NCBI RefSeq assembly: GCF_003369915.1
Contig: NC_046673.1
Coordinates: 13,066,001 to 13,130,000, forward strand
Reading direction: 5' to 3'
From: Drosophila miranda
Lineage: Eukaryota; Arthropoda; Insecta; Diptera; Drosophilidae
Length of the DNA stretch: 64,000 bases
In this document: in pieces, positions 1 through 11,689 of the stretch
How the letters are laid out: every line of letters begins with the position of its first letter
How positions within the stretch are numbered: position 1 is the stretch's first letter
Notes under the pieces: model-generated
Seen by the model: the letters and a program-made list of their open reading frames with translations, nothing else
The model's database searches: none
Told to the model about the DNA's origin: nothing
Position numbers and translations under genes: made by a program

Positions 1-3000
1 ATGTTAACAATTATGCGGCGGATCGATCGATATACGATAAGTATATCGATACACTATACTATATGTGTATTAACACTCTTTGGAAGGAGTGGGGATTGTT
101 TTGGGCGGTGCAAATCAGCTTTGGGAGGGCGTTGGGCGTGGGCGTGGGCGTGGGAGTTGGCATTGTATTGAAGCGGGGTCTCTGGGGATTTTGTGGTTGG
201 CCAGGCAGGTGGGACATTCATAGAACTTACATGGCAAAATATCATATACATATATGTACTATATTGTATACACATATATATATTACGTACTTAATTTGTT
301 GTTTAACTTGTTATCCATTTCCAAATTGCTTTAATCGTATGTTTTCCGTATTGTTTGTGGTATAATTCGAAGCGAATTTACCTCTCGTACACACACATAT
401 ACCATATATATATATACAATATATATGTATATAGCAGATCCTATATGTATGTAGCCTAGATTTTTTAATTAGATATTTTTTCCCATTTTTTGCAAAAAGC
501 AGCGTAAACAATTTTTGTGATTTTTCTCTCCTTTTTCCTCGGTTTTCTATATATATATATATGTATATGTTGTTTTTTTTTTGCTCGATATTTATTTAAT
601 TAATTTAATTTTTGTATTTCTTGTGTTTGGTTTTTGTTTTGTTTTTTTATAAGTTTATTTTGCATTACACTTAGCGGGCGCCTGGATGCCATATAATAGA
701 TTATTATAAACTATATAATGTGATGATTTTCCACGATTAATTGGGATACAATACAGTACAGTACAGTACAGTACAAAAGAAGAGAATACAATAAACAAAG
801 ATGAACAGAAATCTCTTTCGTTTCACATGGTTGTAGTATATTTCTAATGTTTCATGTTTCAGTGTGCACTTGGATAATACATACAAAATACATACAATAC
901 AGCTTAGGCATAAGGGGCCGTAGGGACGTGGTTAAAAGCTGATTTCTGACTATATATATAAAACTATCAGTGTGTGAGTGTGTGTTGTGTACTGTGTGTG
1001 GGTGTGGGTGTGTGGTGAGGTGACCAAACCTAAATTAAAAGCCTTAAAAAATGACTAGAGAACATCATCCATCCATCATCTAACATCTGGTGTGTCTTAC
1101 TAAACAATATAATAATATACTATATATATATGTAAACTCGTATATAGGTATAGGCTGTATATAGATACAAAAAATAAGAAAAAACATGGTATATTAAGTC
1201 TTTGCATTGGAATCGTCAAACATATAGATACGATACGGTTACAGATATAAACAGATCCGCGAAAACAGCGAATCGAAGCCAAGCATTTTTCTAGATATAT
1301 GTATAGTACTCGTAAGAAGTGTGTGTCTGTGTGTTTCCTAGCCTCTCCTATCTCCTATCCTATCCTATCCCTACTCTCTCTCTCTCTTTATGGCTTTCCT
1401 TTTGTGAAATTTTACTAGAAATGTGTGTACTAAGACTACATTTTGGAGGGAGGTTCTTCTAACAAGCAGTTCTACTCGTAACTGGAGGCTTGTGCTAAGC
1501 TCGGGGCATGCCACAACTGTTCGATTGCGTTCCCATTGATTGACTTTACTGTACATGTGTGTATCTGTATCTGTATATATATATATATATATGTATATAT
1601 AGAACTGTGTATATGGCACTGGTAAATGCTGGAAGCTTCAATATGCCTAAATCTCTCACGTTTACCCAATATAATGCCCAATGATGGCAGTAGTGCAGCT
1701 TGACTGGGAGAGTGTCAGGTTATCTGGGTGTGGTGTGGTAGGAGCAGGACTAGGACTAGGACTATGAGCAGGAACTAGAGATGTTCCAGCCATACATATA
1801 CATCCATACAATTCAAGTATGGGAGGGACATTGACAAACAATTGCAACTAATTTCTATATGCTAATGATATTACAAGTCAAAATCAATTTCGATTGTGTC
1901 GGGAGTTCTTTTTCAGTCCTTTTCGATTGATAGAGAGCAACTGAGGATTAATATTATGGGTGTACAGTGCGTTTCGGTGCTGGAAGTCAGCTTAGCAACG
2001 GCGAATTACTAGAATAATACTAGACCTAGTTTTCTGGCAAACTTCGCTGACTTCAACAGTAGAACCTTTCAGATTAATCAGTTTTCGAATAGAGATATAT
2101 TTTTGGTAAGATTTTATCTCAATTTGAACTCTCTTTCGCCCTACAATGTTGGATCACCGCCCGAAATGTGTCTTATTGCCGCCGAAACGCACTGTGAATT
2201 CCCCATATTTTATGTACATTAAGTGCAATAATTGTCCAAAAGTCTACAAATTGGTTATAAATAATGTGTGGTGTGTTTTTTGTGTGTGTGTCTGTGTGTG
2301 CTTTTGTGTGCTACAAAAAATCAGATAAACTGCTTAAATTTCATATTGTTACACTTTTTGCTTTTGTTTGTTTTACACCTGTTTTGCTTTTGGTTTTGGT
2401 TTTCCCATTTATCATTTCATTTCAGCTTAGTTTTTTTGTTTTTTTTTTTTTGGACGGAACAATTTACAACATATGATTATGAAACAATGAAGTGTGTGTG
2501 TGTGTGTGTGTGTGGTTCAACAGAAGGTGTGTGGAACACAAGAACATAATACTTAGATGGCCTCTAAACTATAAACTAAAGATGTGACACTGTGAACATG
2601 CATTTAATAAATATATATATATCTAACATATACTGTATATAGAATTAGTTGTGGTACATATAGTTGTGTGAACAGATCTTACAACGAAATTGAACAGACT
2701 TAAACAGCAGATGACAGATGAAAGAAGACAAAAGACAGACAGAAATAAAACTAGATATGTAAGAATAGATTATGTCTATGATCTATGATTTGCTAATGGA
2801 ATGAAGTAGCTTTTCGGGTGCTATGATATATGTGTGTATGTATATCCGTATATCCGAATACATCAATATGCGTGTGGGGGGCGTGGATAAACGAATAGAT
2901 ACAGTTGCAGGATTCAGTTACACATAGATACAAAGATATACACGTATGCGTACGTATAAAGAGAGCGCGTGAATGAATATATATATTTAGTATATATGTC

Positions 3001-4530
3001 TAGATATATTCGCGATTATGCATATATATACTCGTAGGCATTGTGTGTTTGTGTGTGTGTAATTTTGCTATTCAAAATATGGTTTAGGGCTCTCAGTTTA
3101 TCAGCTTTTCAGTTTCTTGTTTGAATTTTGCACTTGGTAATAAATACAATAATCGTAATCGTAATCGTAATCAATAATAATGGCAATAATAATAATAGAA
3201 TAATAATAATAATAAATATTTGCTCGTATGCTCTAAATATTGGTAAATTTGTTAGATAAAGCTTGGATCGCTCAGTAATATCATATAATATTTGGTTACA
3301 CATTTCCCCATCCATATGTTTTTTCGTTTCGTTTCGTTTCGCTTCGTTCGTTTTCATTCTTTAATGCATTGAATCGATCAAATAAAGCTCATAAGCGTCT
3401 ATATATCCATTTTTTGTTTGTGTGAGTGTGTGTGTGTGTGTGTGTGGTTTTTTTCGATTTAGTTTAAGATTTATGATTGGTATTTTTAGGTGATAAAGCA
3501 ATGGGTTTTTGTTTTCATAGCTCCGTTTCGTTTCACGGATAATGCTTGTCCGGTTTTTGTATTGTAGCTTTTACTTTAAATTGTTTGTTTTGTGTTTTGT
3601 TTGTTGTTGTTGCTGTTTTGTTAGCGCGCACTTTATATAATCATAAATATATATTCATATTTATCGTGTACATATATGTATATTATTCAGTTTTTAAGTT
3701 CTAGCGACTTTTGGGAGCGGTGCCCGGCACATTTTGTGGAAACTTCTCTCTCTCTCTCTCTGTCTCTCTTATTATATCTCTCTCACTCTCTCCCTTTCTA
3801 TCTTATGGCACACACACAAAAGAGAGAGACTTTCTTTTGATGATTCGACGAGAAGTATTACAATTTGTAGGATATGCAATCGGGGTACCGAGAGATCGAG
3901 TTACTTATGTGTGAGAACTAAAGCAGCGATGGGATATGGCAATTATCTAGATGCTGAAGCGGAGAGAAAAAATGGCGTTTTGTTTTTTTTTGTTGTTTTT
4001 TTGTTTTGTTTTGGATTAAGCTATGCTTTTGATGGCTGATCCTTAACTACATCGTATATATACTTATATACGGAGGGGGGAGGGGCAGGGTATGCTGCAT
4101 CCATGAGTTATGTGCATATACCAAATGTGTCCGTCTGTGTGTGTGTGTTTTTGTGTGTCTGTGTGTTTTTCGCCGATTGTGTCAAGCACGCGCTCCTCGA
4201 GATACATTTTGGATTTGTATCTCCACATAACATACAAACATATAGTATATATGTATATATATATATATGCTTTAAATATGAACTTAGCCTAGCAATAAAT
4301 ATGGTTTTTGTTTTTGTTGTTGCTTGCACTGCTCCTCGTACTCCTCCTCCCATTGCATCCAATGCTGCTGCTGGCTACCCTCCTTCCACATTCCTCGTTC
4401 AGTTTCGTTTCCGACTTGGTTTCCATTTCAGCATTGGATATGCCACATAGCCCTGGGCTGGGGTTGGGTTCCTCCATTAAGAAAAAGGTATTGCTAGAAT
4501 TGCGTTCAGATGCCGTTTGTGTGTTGCTTG
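1..4530 (-). other. AT-rich non-coding stretch, probable dtn 3' UTR and downstream flank
   Basis: No credible coding exon on either strand. The stretch is rich in TATATA and TG/GT runs and short tandem repeats: TACAG units at 752-774, AATCGT units near 3151-3172, TTTCG units near 3325-3345. It lies directly downstream of the leftward dtn gene. Minus-strand AATAAA hexamers (TTTATT on +) occur near 594-656, so a 3' UTR of nearly 4 kb is possible, as is common for neuronal fly genes. The true poly(A) site cannot be fixed from sequence. Confidence 0.4.
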
Positions 4531-4827
4531 TCCCTAGAACTGCCTGCTCTCGATATTCAGCGCTCCGTCATAGGCATCGAATGCAGTGGTTGCCGCCGCC
4601 GCCGCCGCTGCAGCAGCAGCATCAGCACCGATCTCCACATTCTCCTCCTGTGGCAATGGCGATATTGTTTTGCTGGTTGTTGGTGTAGTTGTTGCTGTTG
4701 ATGCTACCAGCTCATCGAGCATTTGCATCTGTTTGCGTGTAGGCGTTGTCATGGGTGTGGCCACATTCTGATATTGCTGATGGAACGTTGACAATATTTC
4801 GCGAATTTTAGCAATGATCTCTTGCAC
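4531..4827 (-). other. dtn: In-frame ORF after the dtn TGA: candidate stop-codon readthrough extension
   Basis: Immediately after the TGA (4830-4828) the same frame stays open for 97 codons, to a TAG at 4533-4531. The product would begin VQEIIAKIREILSTF and end in NIESRQF. It has a mixed, helix-prone start, a Thr/Pro segment and a ten-residue Ala run. Chance openness of 97 codons is roughly 1% under equal base use, and low complexity near the end weakens that figure. Readthrough is well established for hundreds of Drosophila genes, many of them neuronal. A splice form that skips the TGA, or simple chance, are the alternatives. Confidence 0.45.
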
Positions 4828-7800
4828 TCAGGCATTTGATTCCTGCGAATTAGGGATCATCATAGTACATCAGAACGGAGCATCCCCAGAGGCTACCTTC
4901 CCCTTGTACTCACCTTTAAATTATCAAAGTAATGCATGATCTGTTCGTAGTCCATATCGAGATCATCCAGACCCAAACGCTCACCGGGTGTCTCTGTATC
5001 ATCGACGGTGGCCGAGAACATCGGATTTCCCACGACTGTGGCACGCTTAACGCGCGATGATTTTGTTGTTGGCACCGGCACCGGCACATGACTGATGGCA
5101 CTGCCACTGACACTGGCAGACGATGGTAGCCGCATTATCTCATCGCTGCCATTCGAATTGGCCGCATCCCCAGTGCTGCTAACCATGCTGTGGTTATCTA
5201 TACAAAAAGAAATACTTAACATAAGGAAGGGTCTGCTTTTCCTCTCCCCTTTTGAAATGGTTTACCCTTGGCTTTCTGTACCGCTGCTGCCGCTGCTGCT
5301 GCTACTGCTGCTGCTTTGGTTACTCTCTTTGGTGTCAGCGAATCGAATTGAAATGCATTCTTCTGATGTGGATTTGTGTACTCCACTAGCTTCTCAGCGT
5401 TGTGCAGTTCTTCGTGGTGTTGCTGCTGCTGCTGTTGCTTGATTTTATTGTGTGCCGCCTTGATGATGGCACCTGCTGGCTCCTGGCTAAAATTGTGGCT
5501 ATGGCTATGGCTATGACTGCGCTGATGTTGCGGACGTTCCAGTGGCTGCAGTTTCTGTTGCTGTTGCTGTTTATTGGTGTTGTTATTATCGCTGGCATTG
5601 CTAATGCCAGTGCTGCTGCCACTGCTGTTGTTGTTATTATTATTATTGTTGATGATGCTGCTGCTCTGCAAATGCTCCCGTTTATAGAGCTGACTATGCC
5701 GTTTATTGGCCACCTCCTGGGATAACATAAATCGCGATGATATATTATGATTCGATGCCCACAAATCAGGTATTCTCTGTCCATCTTACCTTCACTGGAA
5801 CTGGTGCCGGAGCTACTGCTACAGCTGCTGCTGCTGGTGGCTGGACGATCGGCAGACACGCTCTGGCCCCAACATTCCTATGCGGCGGCACTGGCGGTTT
5901 ATAGTCCAGGGCTCCTCCGGGAAGCTCCTTACGCTCATTGGCCAAATAGCTAAAAAAAATCATGAAAGGGAAAAGGATTAGGATGCTTGATTCAAAGAAT
6001 TGAAGAGCTCAAGCACTCACTGATCTGCATGCTGTTTATTCAAATTGGAGGCCGGCACAATATGCGTTTGCAGCTTGGGCTGCTGATCAAAGGAGCTGAC
6101 GCGACGTCCGTTGTCGTAGTTGATGATCGGATTGCTAGTGATGCGCATGCGGGAATCTACAGAGACAAATATCATTAGTTGAAGGAGCTATGCACTCCAC
6201 AGATACAGATCTTACCGCGTGCATTCAAGTGTGTATTCGTTTCTGCCACCACCGACTGCCGATCAATGGTGGAGCGTCCCAGCCAGACCCAGTCATGGGC
6301 GTTTGTGGTGGACTCCTTGAGGCGTACATCGCGGAAACCACCGCCAGATATGCCCCCGCCTCCGCCTCCGCCACTGCCCTTGCCCATCGACAATGGATCC
6401 AGACCGGATTCAATCAATGCCGGTCGGAATTTGGATGCATAGACCACGCACGAAATCACAAACACAATGATGGCGAAGCAGAAGGCCGTTAGAAGGACAT
6501 ACATGCCCAGCTCCATGGAGGACATGGTGCCAGTGCCACCCTTGCCGTTGAAATGATTCTTATGCGAGGCCTGAATGCTGCCGCTGCCGCGATGCTGTCG
6601 GGCCTGGACAGTGGGCTCATACTGCTGGCTAGAGTCCCGCAAAGGTATTCCAACTGCCGGAGGAAAAGAATGACTGAAATTTTAATTTGTTTTCAAAGAA
6701 AATCCTGGATGAAGACGCACCAATAATGTCCGCTAGGTCGCCTGCCGTTTGACGGAAATTCTTGCGCTCGCCACGGCCCACAGTGCCATCGTTTTGTATG
6801 GCCTCCTGCTTGCTGACAATATCCACATTGTTGAAGTCCACCTCAATGGAGGCCAAGGCACTGGCCAGCGGTGCCACATTCGATTTGTTCTGCTTGCCGG
6901 TGCCCAGAGTGCTCCTGCGCGTGCGGCACTCCTCGGAAAGCAGGAGAGTGACACGCAGCAGATTGCCATTGCCCTCGCCCACAGCAATCACACGGGGATG
7001 GTGGGAGGCCAGCATGGGAGCAAAGGCCACCACCTCAGTATCGAGACTCTCCACCAGCAGGAAGTAGTCCTCCACAGCAATGTCCCTGTGCAAACAGGAA
7101 AACAATATGAGTTTGAATCCTCAATGGTGGGTCTTATTCCCTGTCGCATACCTCAAGGGGGTCTTGGAGCCGTCATTGAACTCCAGATCGATGTCGAGCA
7201 GCCCCTCCTGATACTGGGCCGTCAGCTTGTGGGTGACCGAGGTCTCCGCCAGGTAGCCATTCTCGATGGTATTGTCCGGCGTGATCGTTAGCTGCAGCCC
7301 CGAAATCACGCGGACAATCAGCTTCGAGAGATTCACCTTGTCGCTGCCAACACGGATCTCCTTGGTGCCGATGACGCGGCCCGTGATGGGCGATAGAACC
7401 TGCACATCGGTGCGACCCATGGACTTGCCCTGCAGTATGCGACCCTTGAGCGAGGCAATCTTGGGATCGGCTACGCGTAGCAGTGGCTGCACGAGATCCG
7501 TGACCCGCAGACCCGTTCGCCGTGAGATGAAGTAACTGGTGCGTCCAGAGTTCTGTCTCGGGACAAAGGATAGGGATAAAGATGGCGTCAGGGATACAGT
7601 GGGCGGCCAGCACTCACCTGATCGACGGCCAGGAACTTGGCATAGACCTCCACGGGACTCTGCTGGTAGCGTGCCCGACAGATGGTCTTGTCTGCCCCAA
7701 GATTGTTGTAATAATTGCTGCCATGCTGCCCCTGGCTTTGGCCCCACACATACGAGCGCTTCTTCCTGCGACGCGATTGTTTATTGTGTCTTAAAAGAAG

Positions 7801-9819
7801 AGAGAAGGATTAGCAGGAGCAGAAGCAGGAGCAGGAGCAGGATGATTAGTATAATACTCACAGATAATGATTATCATCCGTCACTTTCCAGCCCTTGATC
7901 TGGGACAAACGATAGTCTGATATGTAGACCTCCAGCGGGAATTCTGGCATCCAAACAATGAACTTTGCAATGCCCACATATGTGCCGTATTTGACAATAA
8001 CCGAGGCGTTCGAGGAGCCACGCTGCTCAGAGCCATCCACATAGACAGAGCTGCAGGAGGAGGAAACCTAGGGAGCAGAAAATACGGCAATCAATAAAGG
8101 GGTCTTGCTTTTAGCCCCCTTTGTATCCGAACCTTAATCACACTCTCATCCTCCGCATGGCAGGAACTCTGGAGCGTCACATCGGCCACCTTGCCTGCCT
8201 GGGAGACAATGAACACCTTCATGGCCTGGGCCACCTGCCGTCCGGTTAGAACGGCCGTGTTCATCACCTCCCAGATCTTGGCCATTGGCAGCACTGCCTG
8301 GATGTCATCCTTGTTGATCTCCAGCTTGGCAATCAGTCGCTTCTTTGTGTCGTCTGTGGCAATCAGTTCGCTGGAGTCCTTGTCCTTGGGCGTGTCATAG
8401 ACATGGGTCACAGACCACACGATCTTGCCGCCATCCACAATGTCGTTGGTGTCCTCGGCCACCTCCAGCAGCCAGGAGAAGACCTCGAACGATTCGTTGG
8501 TGAGATTCCCAGCCATGGCGGACTCCATGCTGGATTCCTGCTCCTTCCGGAAGGCCGTGACCCGTGCGGTGGTATGTTTGGGGTTCTCCTTCTCAATCGA
8601 TACGCTCCACTGGTCGGTGGAGGCGGTGGCTCCCATGATCCTTAGCCCAGCCTTGACCCGCGCCCGCACCGTGAAGGCGGCCACCCGCTGATCCACATAC
8701 TGGTGCAGAAAGACGGGGACATGGAGCTTGGACATGGGATAGAGCGGATGCTGGGGCAGCAGGAAGGTGACCGAGTCGTCGGCCCGCAGCTCCTTGAACG
8801 GCGTCTTGGCGGGCATCAGCGGCACCTGGGCGAATGTGGTAAGGGGCTGGATCTGTACTTTCGGCTCGCACTGCTCCGGATTGCGCAGCGGTGGCTCAAA
8901 GACGCTGTACGAGACCTGCGCATAGCGTTGCGGTACCTTGGGCGGCAGTGCTGGGGCGTTGTCCTTGCGCTGGGGCGCCGGAATCGCTGGCCACCAGCTG
9001 AGGGGCACCACCACCTCGGCCACACACACCCCATCCTCGCCCTCGGGCATGCAGCGGCCCTTCAGCGGCTGTTCCGTGCCCATGGCCACGTGCAGCAGGA
9101 CGCAGACCTTCTGGCGCTGCAGATGACCACCAGGATCGGCGCCAGCATGGAAGAGAACACGCAGCACGGGCGAGTCCTGCGATACGCTCGCCCTGACCAA
9201 ATGCGCCGAGATATCCAGATGCATGTTCGGTTGCTGCAGCTCCAGCAGCGTGGCGGTGGAGTTCTGCAAGCGTTGGAGGAGTTCTCTCATCAGTAAGATG
9301 ATGCACTGCATCCCGTTCTGGTGTACTTACGCTCATGTAGTCTCCTCCTCCCTGGTTGTTGTTGTTGTTCTGGTTGTTGTTGTCCATTGTATCCGGTACA
9401 ATGTAGCGGGCCGGGACTGTCTGCTTGGTGGAGAATGGGCCATAGCTGGCGCGTATGGACACCGGCTGTGTGGTCTCCACCACCGTGAAGCGATCCAGCG
9501 AGAGCACCGAATCGTACGAGGAGCGCGCCTTCAGTGGCGGCGATGACGATGTCTGCTGTATGTTTGCTATTTCCGGCGTCACAGGTGGTTGGCGGGCGTG
9601 CTTCAGGAAGAATCCGCTATCTGGTGCCTCAAAGTGCACCTCCACAGAGTCTATAGAGGGGCGAAGGGAGGCGGTTGATTATAGATAGATAGGGGTATAA
9701 GGCAGGGTTGTGTGGCGGATAAGTGGGGCGGGGTGCACTACTAGTTCTAGAATTTCGAATTTCTGTTGAAACTTACATGCAATGGACACCAGCATCGTTA
9801 TCACCAGGCAGAACTTCAT
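4828..9819 (-). CDS. dtn: TMEM132-family single-pass membrane protein (detonator), 13 coding exons
   Basis: Exons, in order of translation: 9819-9777, 9650-9331, 9263-8133, 8067-7862, 7789-7618, 7552-7152, 7085-6721, 6653-6216, 6156-6021, 5949-5790, 5716-5266, 5197-4914, 4842-4828. Lengths sum to 4122 nt (1373 residues plus TGA) and every junction keeps phase. The start gives a signal peptide (MKFCLVITML...), followed by the family's N-terminal signature (EVHFEAPDSGFFLKHA). Next come large extracellular Ig-like/cohesin-like modules, one membrane segment at about residues 927-953, and a cytosolic tail of about 420 residues ending YFDNLKESNA. The tail has Asn, Gln, His-Ser and Ala runs. TMEM132 proteins are adhesion-type membrane proteins, and their tails have been linked to the WAVE actin complex. 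The exon 3 donor (GTTCGG) is weak. Family assignment is secure; the symbol rests on this being the family's fly member. Confidence 0.92.
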
Positions 9820-10735
9820 GATGATGATGGGATGTGCAGGAGGCGGCCTCCTATTTCAGTTTTTAGTTTTCAATTTCCAATTGATTTTACCCCGAGATCC
9901 GATTCCGATTCCGATACCGCGATGTACGTACTTGTATTTGTGTAATTCGTTTATTATCTATTTGTATGCCCGGTATATACTCAAAGAGTGTAGGGATATA
10001 TTTTTTTTATTTTTCTACTACGCCACAGCCCCTACGGCCATTCACAATTGTTTCTTTTTTTTTTGTATTACCGTTACAAGTGTTGATTGGAGGAAAAAAA
10101 TGTTTTCTTTTATTTATTTTTTTTGGTATATTCCACTCCCGGTCGACGGGGTGGGGGGGCGGGATTTAGTTGAAACGGGGCGGGGATTCTTGCCAATTAT
10201 CGAGCACTTTTCGTTGTTGTCCCTACTACCACTTCTCGGTCGTTGTTTTGTCCTTTTTCGCTCTGCCAGCAATGAAATCCACAGCACATCCTTTATTGAT
10301 TCTTTCAGTGTGCTACACACACACACATGCAGATGCCCGCACTGCCATAGTAGCCTGGCTGGGTCGCACACAGCACACACACATACACACCTACACACGA
10401 GCTCTCACGCACTCACGCACACCACTTCATACAGTTACTCTGTAGTATAGACACATCTTCGTAGCACGGAAATCTTTGGTTTCCTTTTTGTGGAGCTGGG
10501 GAGCACAAAGTGTGTGTATGGTGGCCTTCGCTGGGGCCTATGCACTTCTGGGAATCCTGTACTTTCCGAAATACATGTAGTCACTGGCCTTAGCACTGTT
10601 CAATTAACGCTTTAATACATCGTTTTTCTTGGTTGGGTTTTATTTTTTAACACAAATATCGAACATTTCCAAACACCTTCGACCAGTTTGCAGTGTGCTT
10701 GTGTGGGTGGGGGGTGGGAAAATTGTGCAGTGTAG
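9820..10735 (-). other. dtn 5' leader / upstream region
   Basis: Upstream of the dtn start on the minus strand. It holds T-rich runs, a G-rich patch near 10150-10165 and a CA-rich stretch at about 10314-10420. No coding exon was found. The 5' UTR and possibly an untranslated first exon should lie here; no transcription start can be placed confidently. Confidence 0.35.
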
Positions 10736-10746
10736 AGCTGGGAAAC

Positions 10747-11055
10747 CATCGATGTGAACATCGATGTTTTTTTTCCCAAAATCATCGGGAACAGGATTCG
10801 AATGCCATTGCAGATGGTAATAACATATATGGGGTAGACCGAAAAAAATCCTATTCATTGGATATATAGGTGCATAAATGCGGGAAATAGAAAAGGAAAG
10901 GAAAAACTCTTAATTTCTATCTACAAAATAGAACCGCGAAAATCGCGCTTTAAAAATGCATGTTTTGGTATTTCTCTTGGAGTTTTGGTATTTTAACGGA
11001 AACATCGGCTAAAACACGCAAGTCGCATAAAAATATCGACCTTGTGCATCGCTAA
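10747..11055. promoter_or_regulatory. Housekeeping-type core-promoter motif cluster between dtn and sqh
   Basis: Two copies of the palindrome CATCGATG (10747-10754 and 10759-10766) resemble the DRE core. Two TTTTGGTATTT boxes (about 10962-10974 and 10982-10995) match Ohler motif 6. CATCGCTAA (11047-11055) matches Ohler motif 7. These motifs mark TATA-less Drosophila promoters. Which gene they serve (leftward dtn or an upstream sqh start) is inference. Confidence 0.5.
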
Positions 11056-11118
11056 AATTTAACATCCTTAATACATTTGTCATCTTCGGGGTGACCCTTT
11101 AGGGCTCACGCACACTAT

Positions 11119-11166
11119 AGCTGAAAGCGGAGCTGAAATCGGCGCTGAAATCGGAGCTGAAAGCTC
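11119..11166. repeat. Four 12-bp tandem units (AGCTGAAATCGG-like)
   Basis: Four adjacent imperfect 12-mers share GCTGAAA. Further CAGCTGA/GCTGAT half-units continue to about 11250. No known element was recognised. Confidence 0.7.
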
Positions 11167-11595
11167 AGCTGATCTGAGAGCTTTTTTCAGGCAGAATCAG
11201 CTTGCAGGTGCGTACATTGTCGGCTGATCTGATTGCTGAAAGCTAAAAGCCACTGCGAATTAATATTACATTTTTCAATTATTATTTATTTTGTATAATA
11301 ATAAACATTGTTATGTCTTTCGAGCGTTTACTGTACTTGGGGACATAGTATATTATATTTATTATTGACATATGAAAATGGTAATAATAAAACTTTTTTG
11401 CCCAATTTATCGCCTTCCAGAAATTATAGAAATAAAACTATTATTCAAATATGTGCGCGAGCCCTTACGGTGTATAATATACTTTCAGGTATTTTGACGT
11501 CGAAAAGTGTATTTTTAAAGGTATATTTAAGAACAAAGACTATAGAAACATCCACACGAAGGTTCTTTAAAATTCCACTTTGGCGCACACTTTAG

Positions 11596-11615
11596 TCGAT
11601 AAAACGATCGATAAG
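11596..11615. promoter_or_regulatory. Paired CGATA sites (BEAF-32/DREF-like) upstream of sqh
   Basis: Two CGATA cores (11597-11601 and 11609-11613) lie about 45 bp upstream of the sqh TATA box. Clustered CGATA sites are typical for BEAF-32 boundary/promoter binding, and ATCGATA overlaps the DREF consensus. Binding is inferred. Confidence 0.5.
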
Positions 11616-11659
11616 TGCTCTCCCCTGCGACGAAAAAATGAGTCGTAATTTGAATGGGC

Positions 11660-11667
11660 TATAAAAA
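11660..11667 (+). promoter_or_regulatory. sqh: TATA box (TATAAAAA) of sqh
   Basis: A TATAAAAA box followed by GGGG predicts a transcription start near 11690. No other rightward gene lies before sqh, so it is assigned to sqh. Confidence 0.6.
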
Positions 11668-11689
11668 GGGGTATGGACAACCCGCGAAA

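Noticed and set aside
5386..5859. Ser-rich alternative frame across dtn exons 10-11
   Set aside because: Junction phase into exon 11 gives a stop in that frame; only the frame ending PVPVK joins to EVANKRH.
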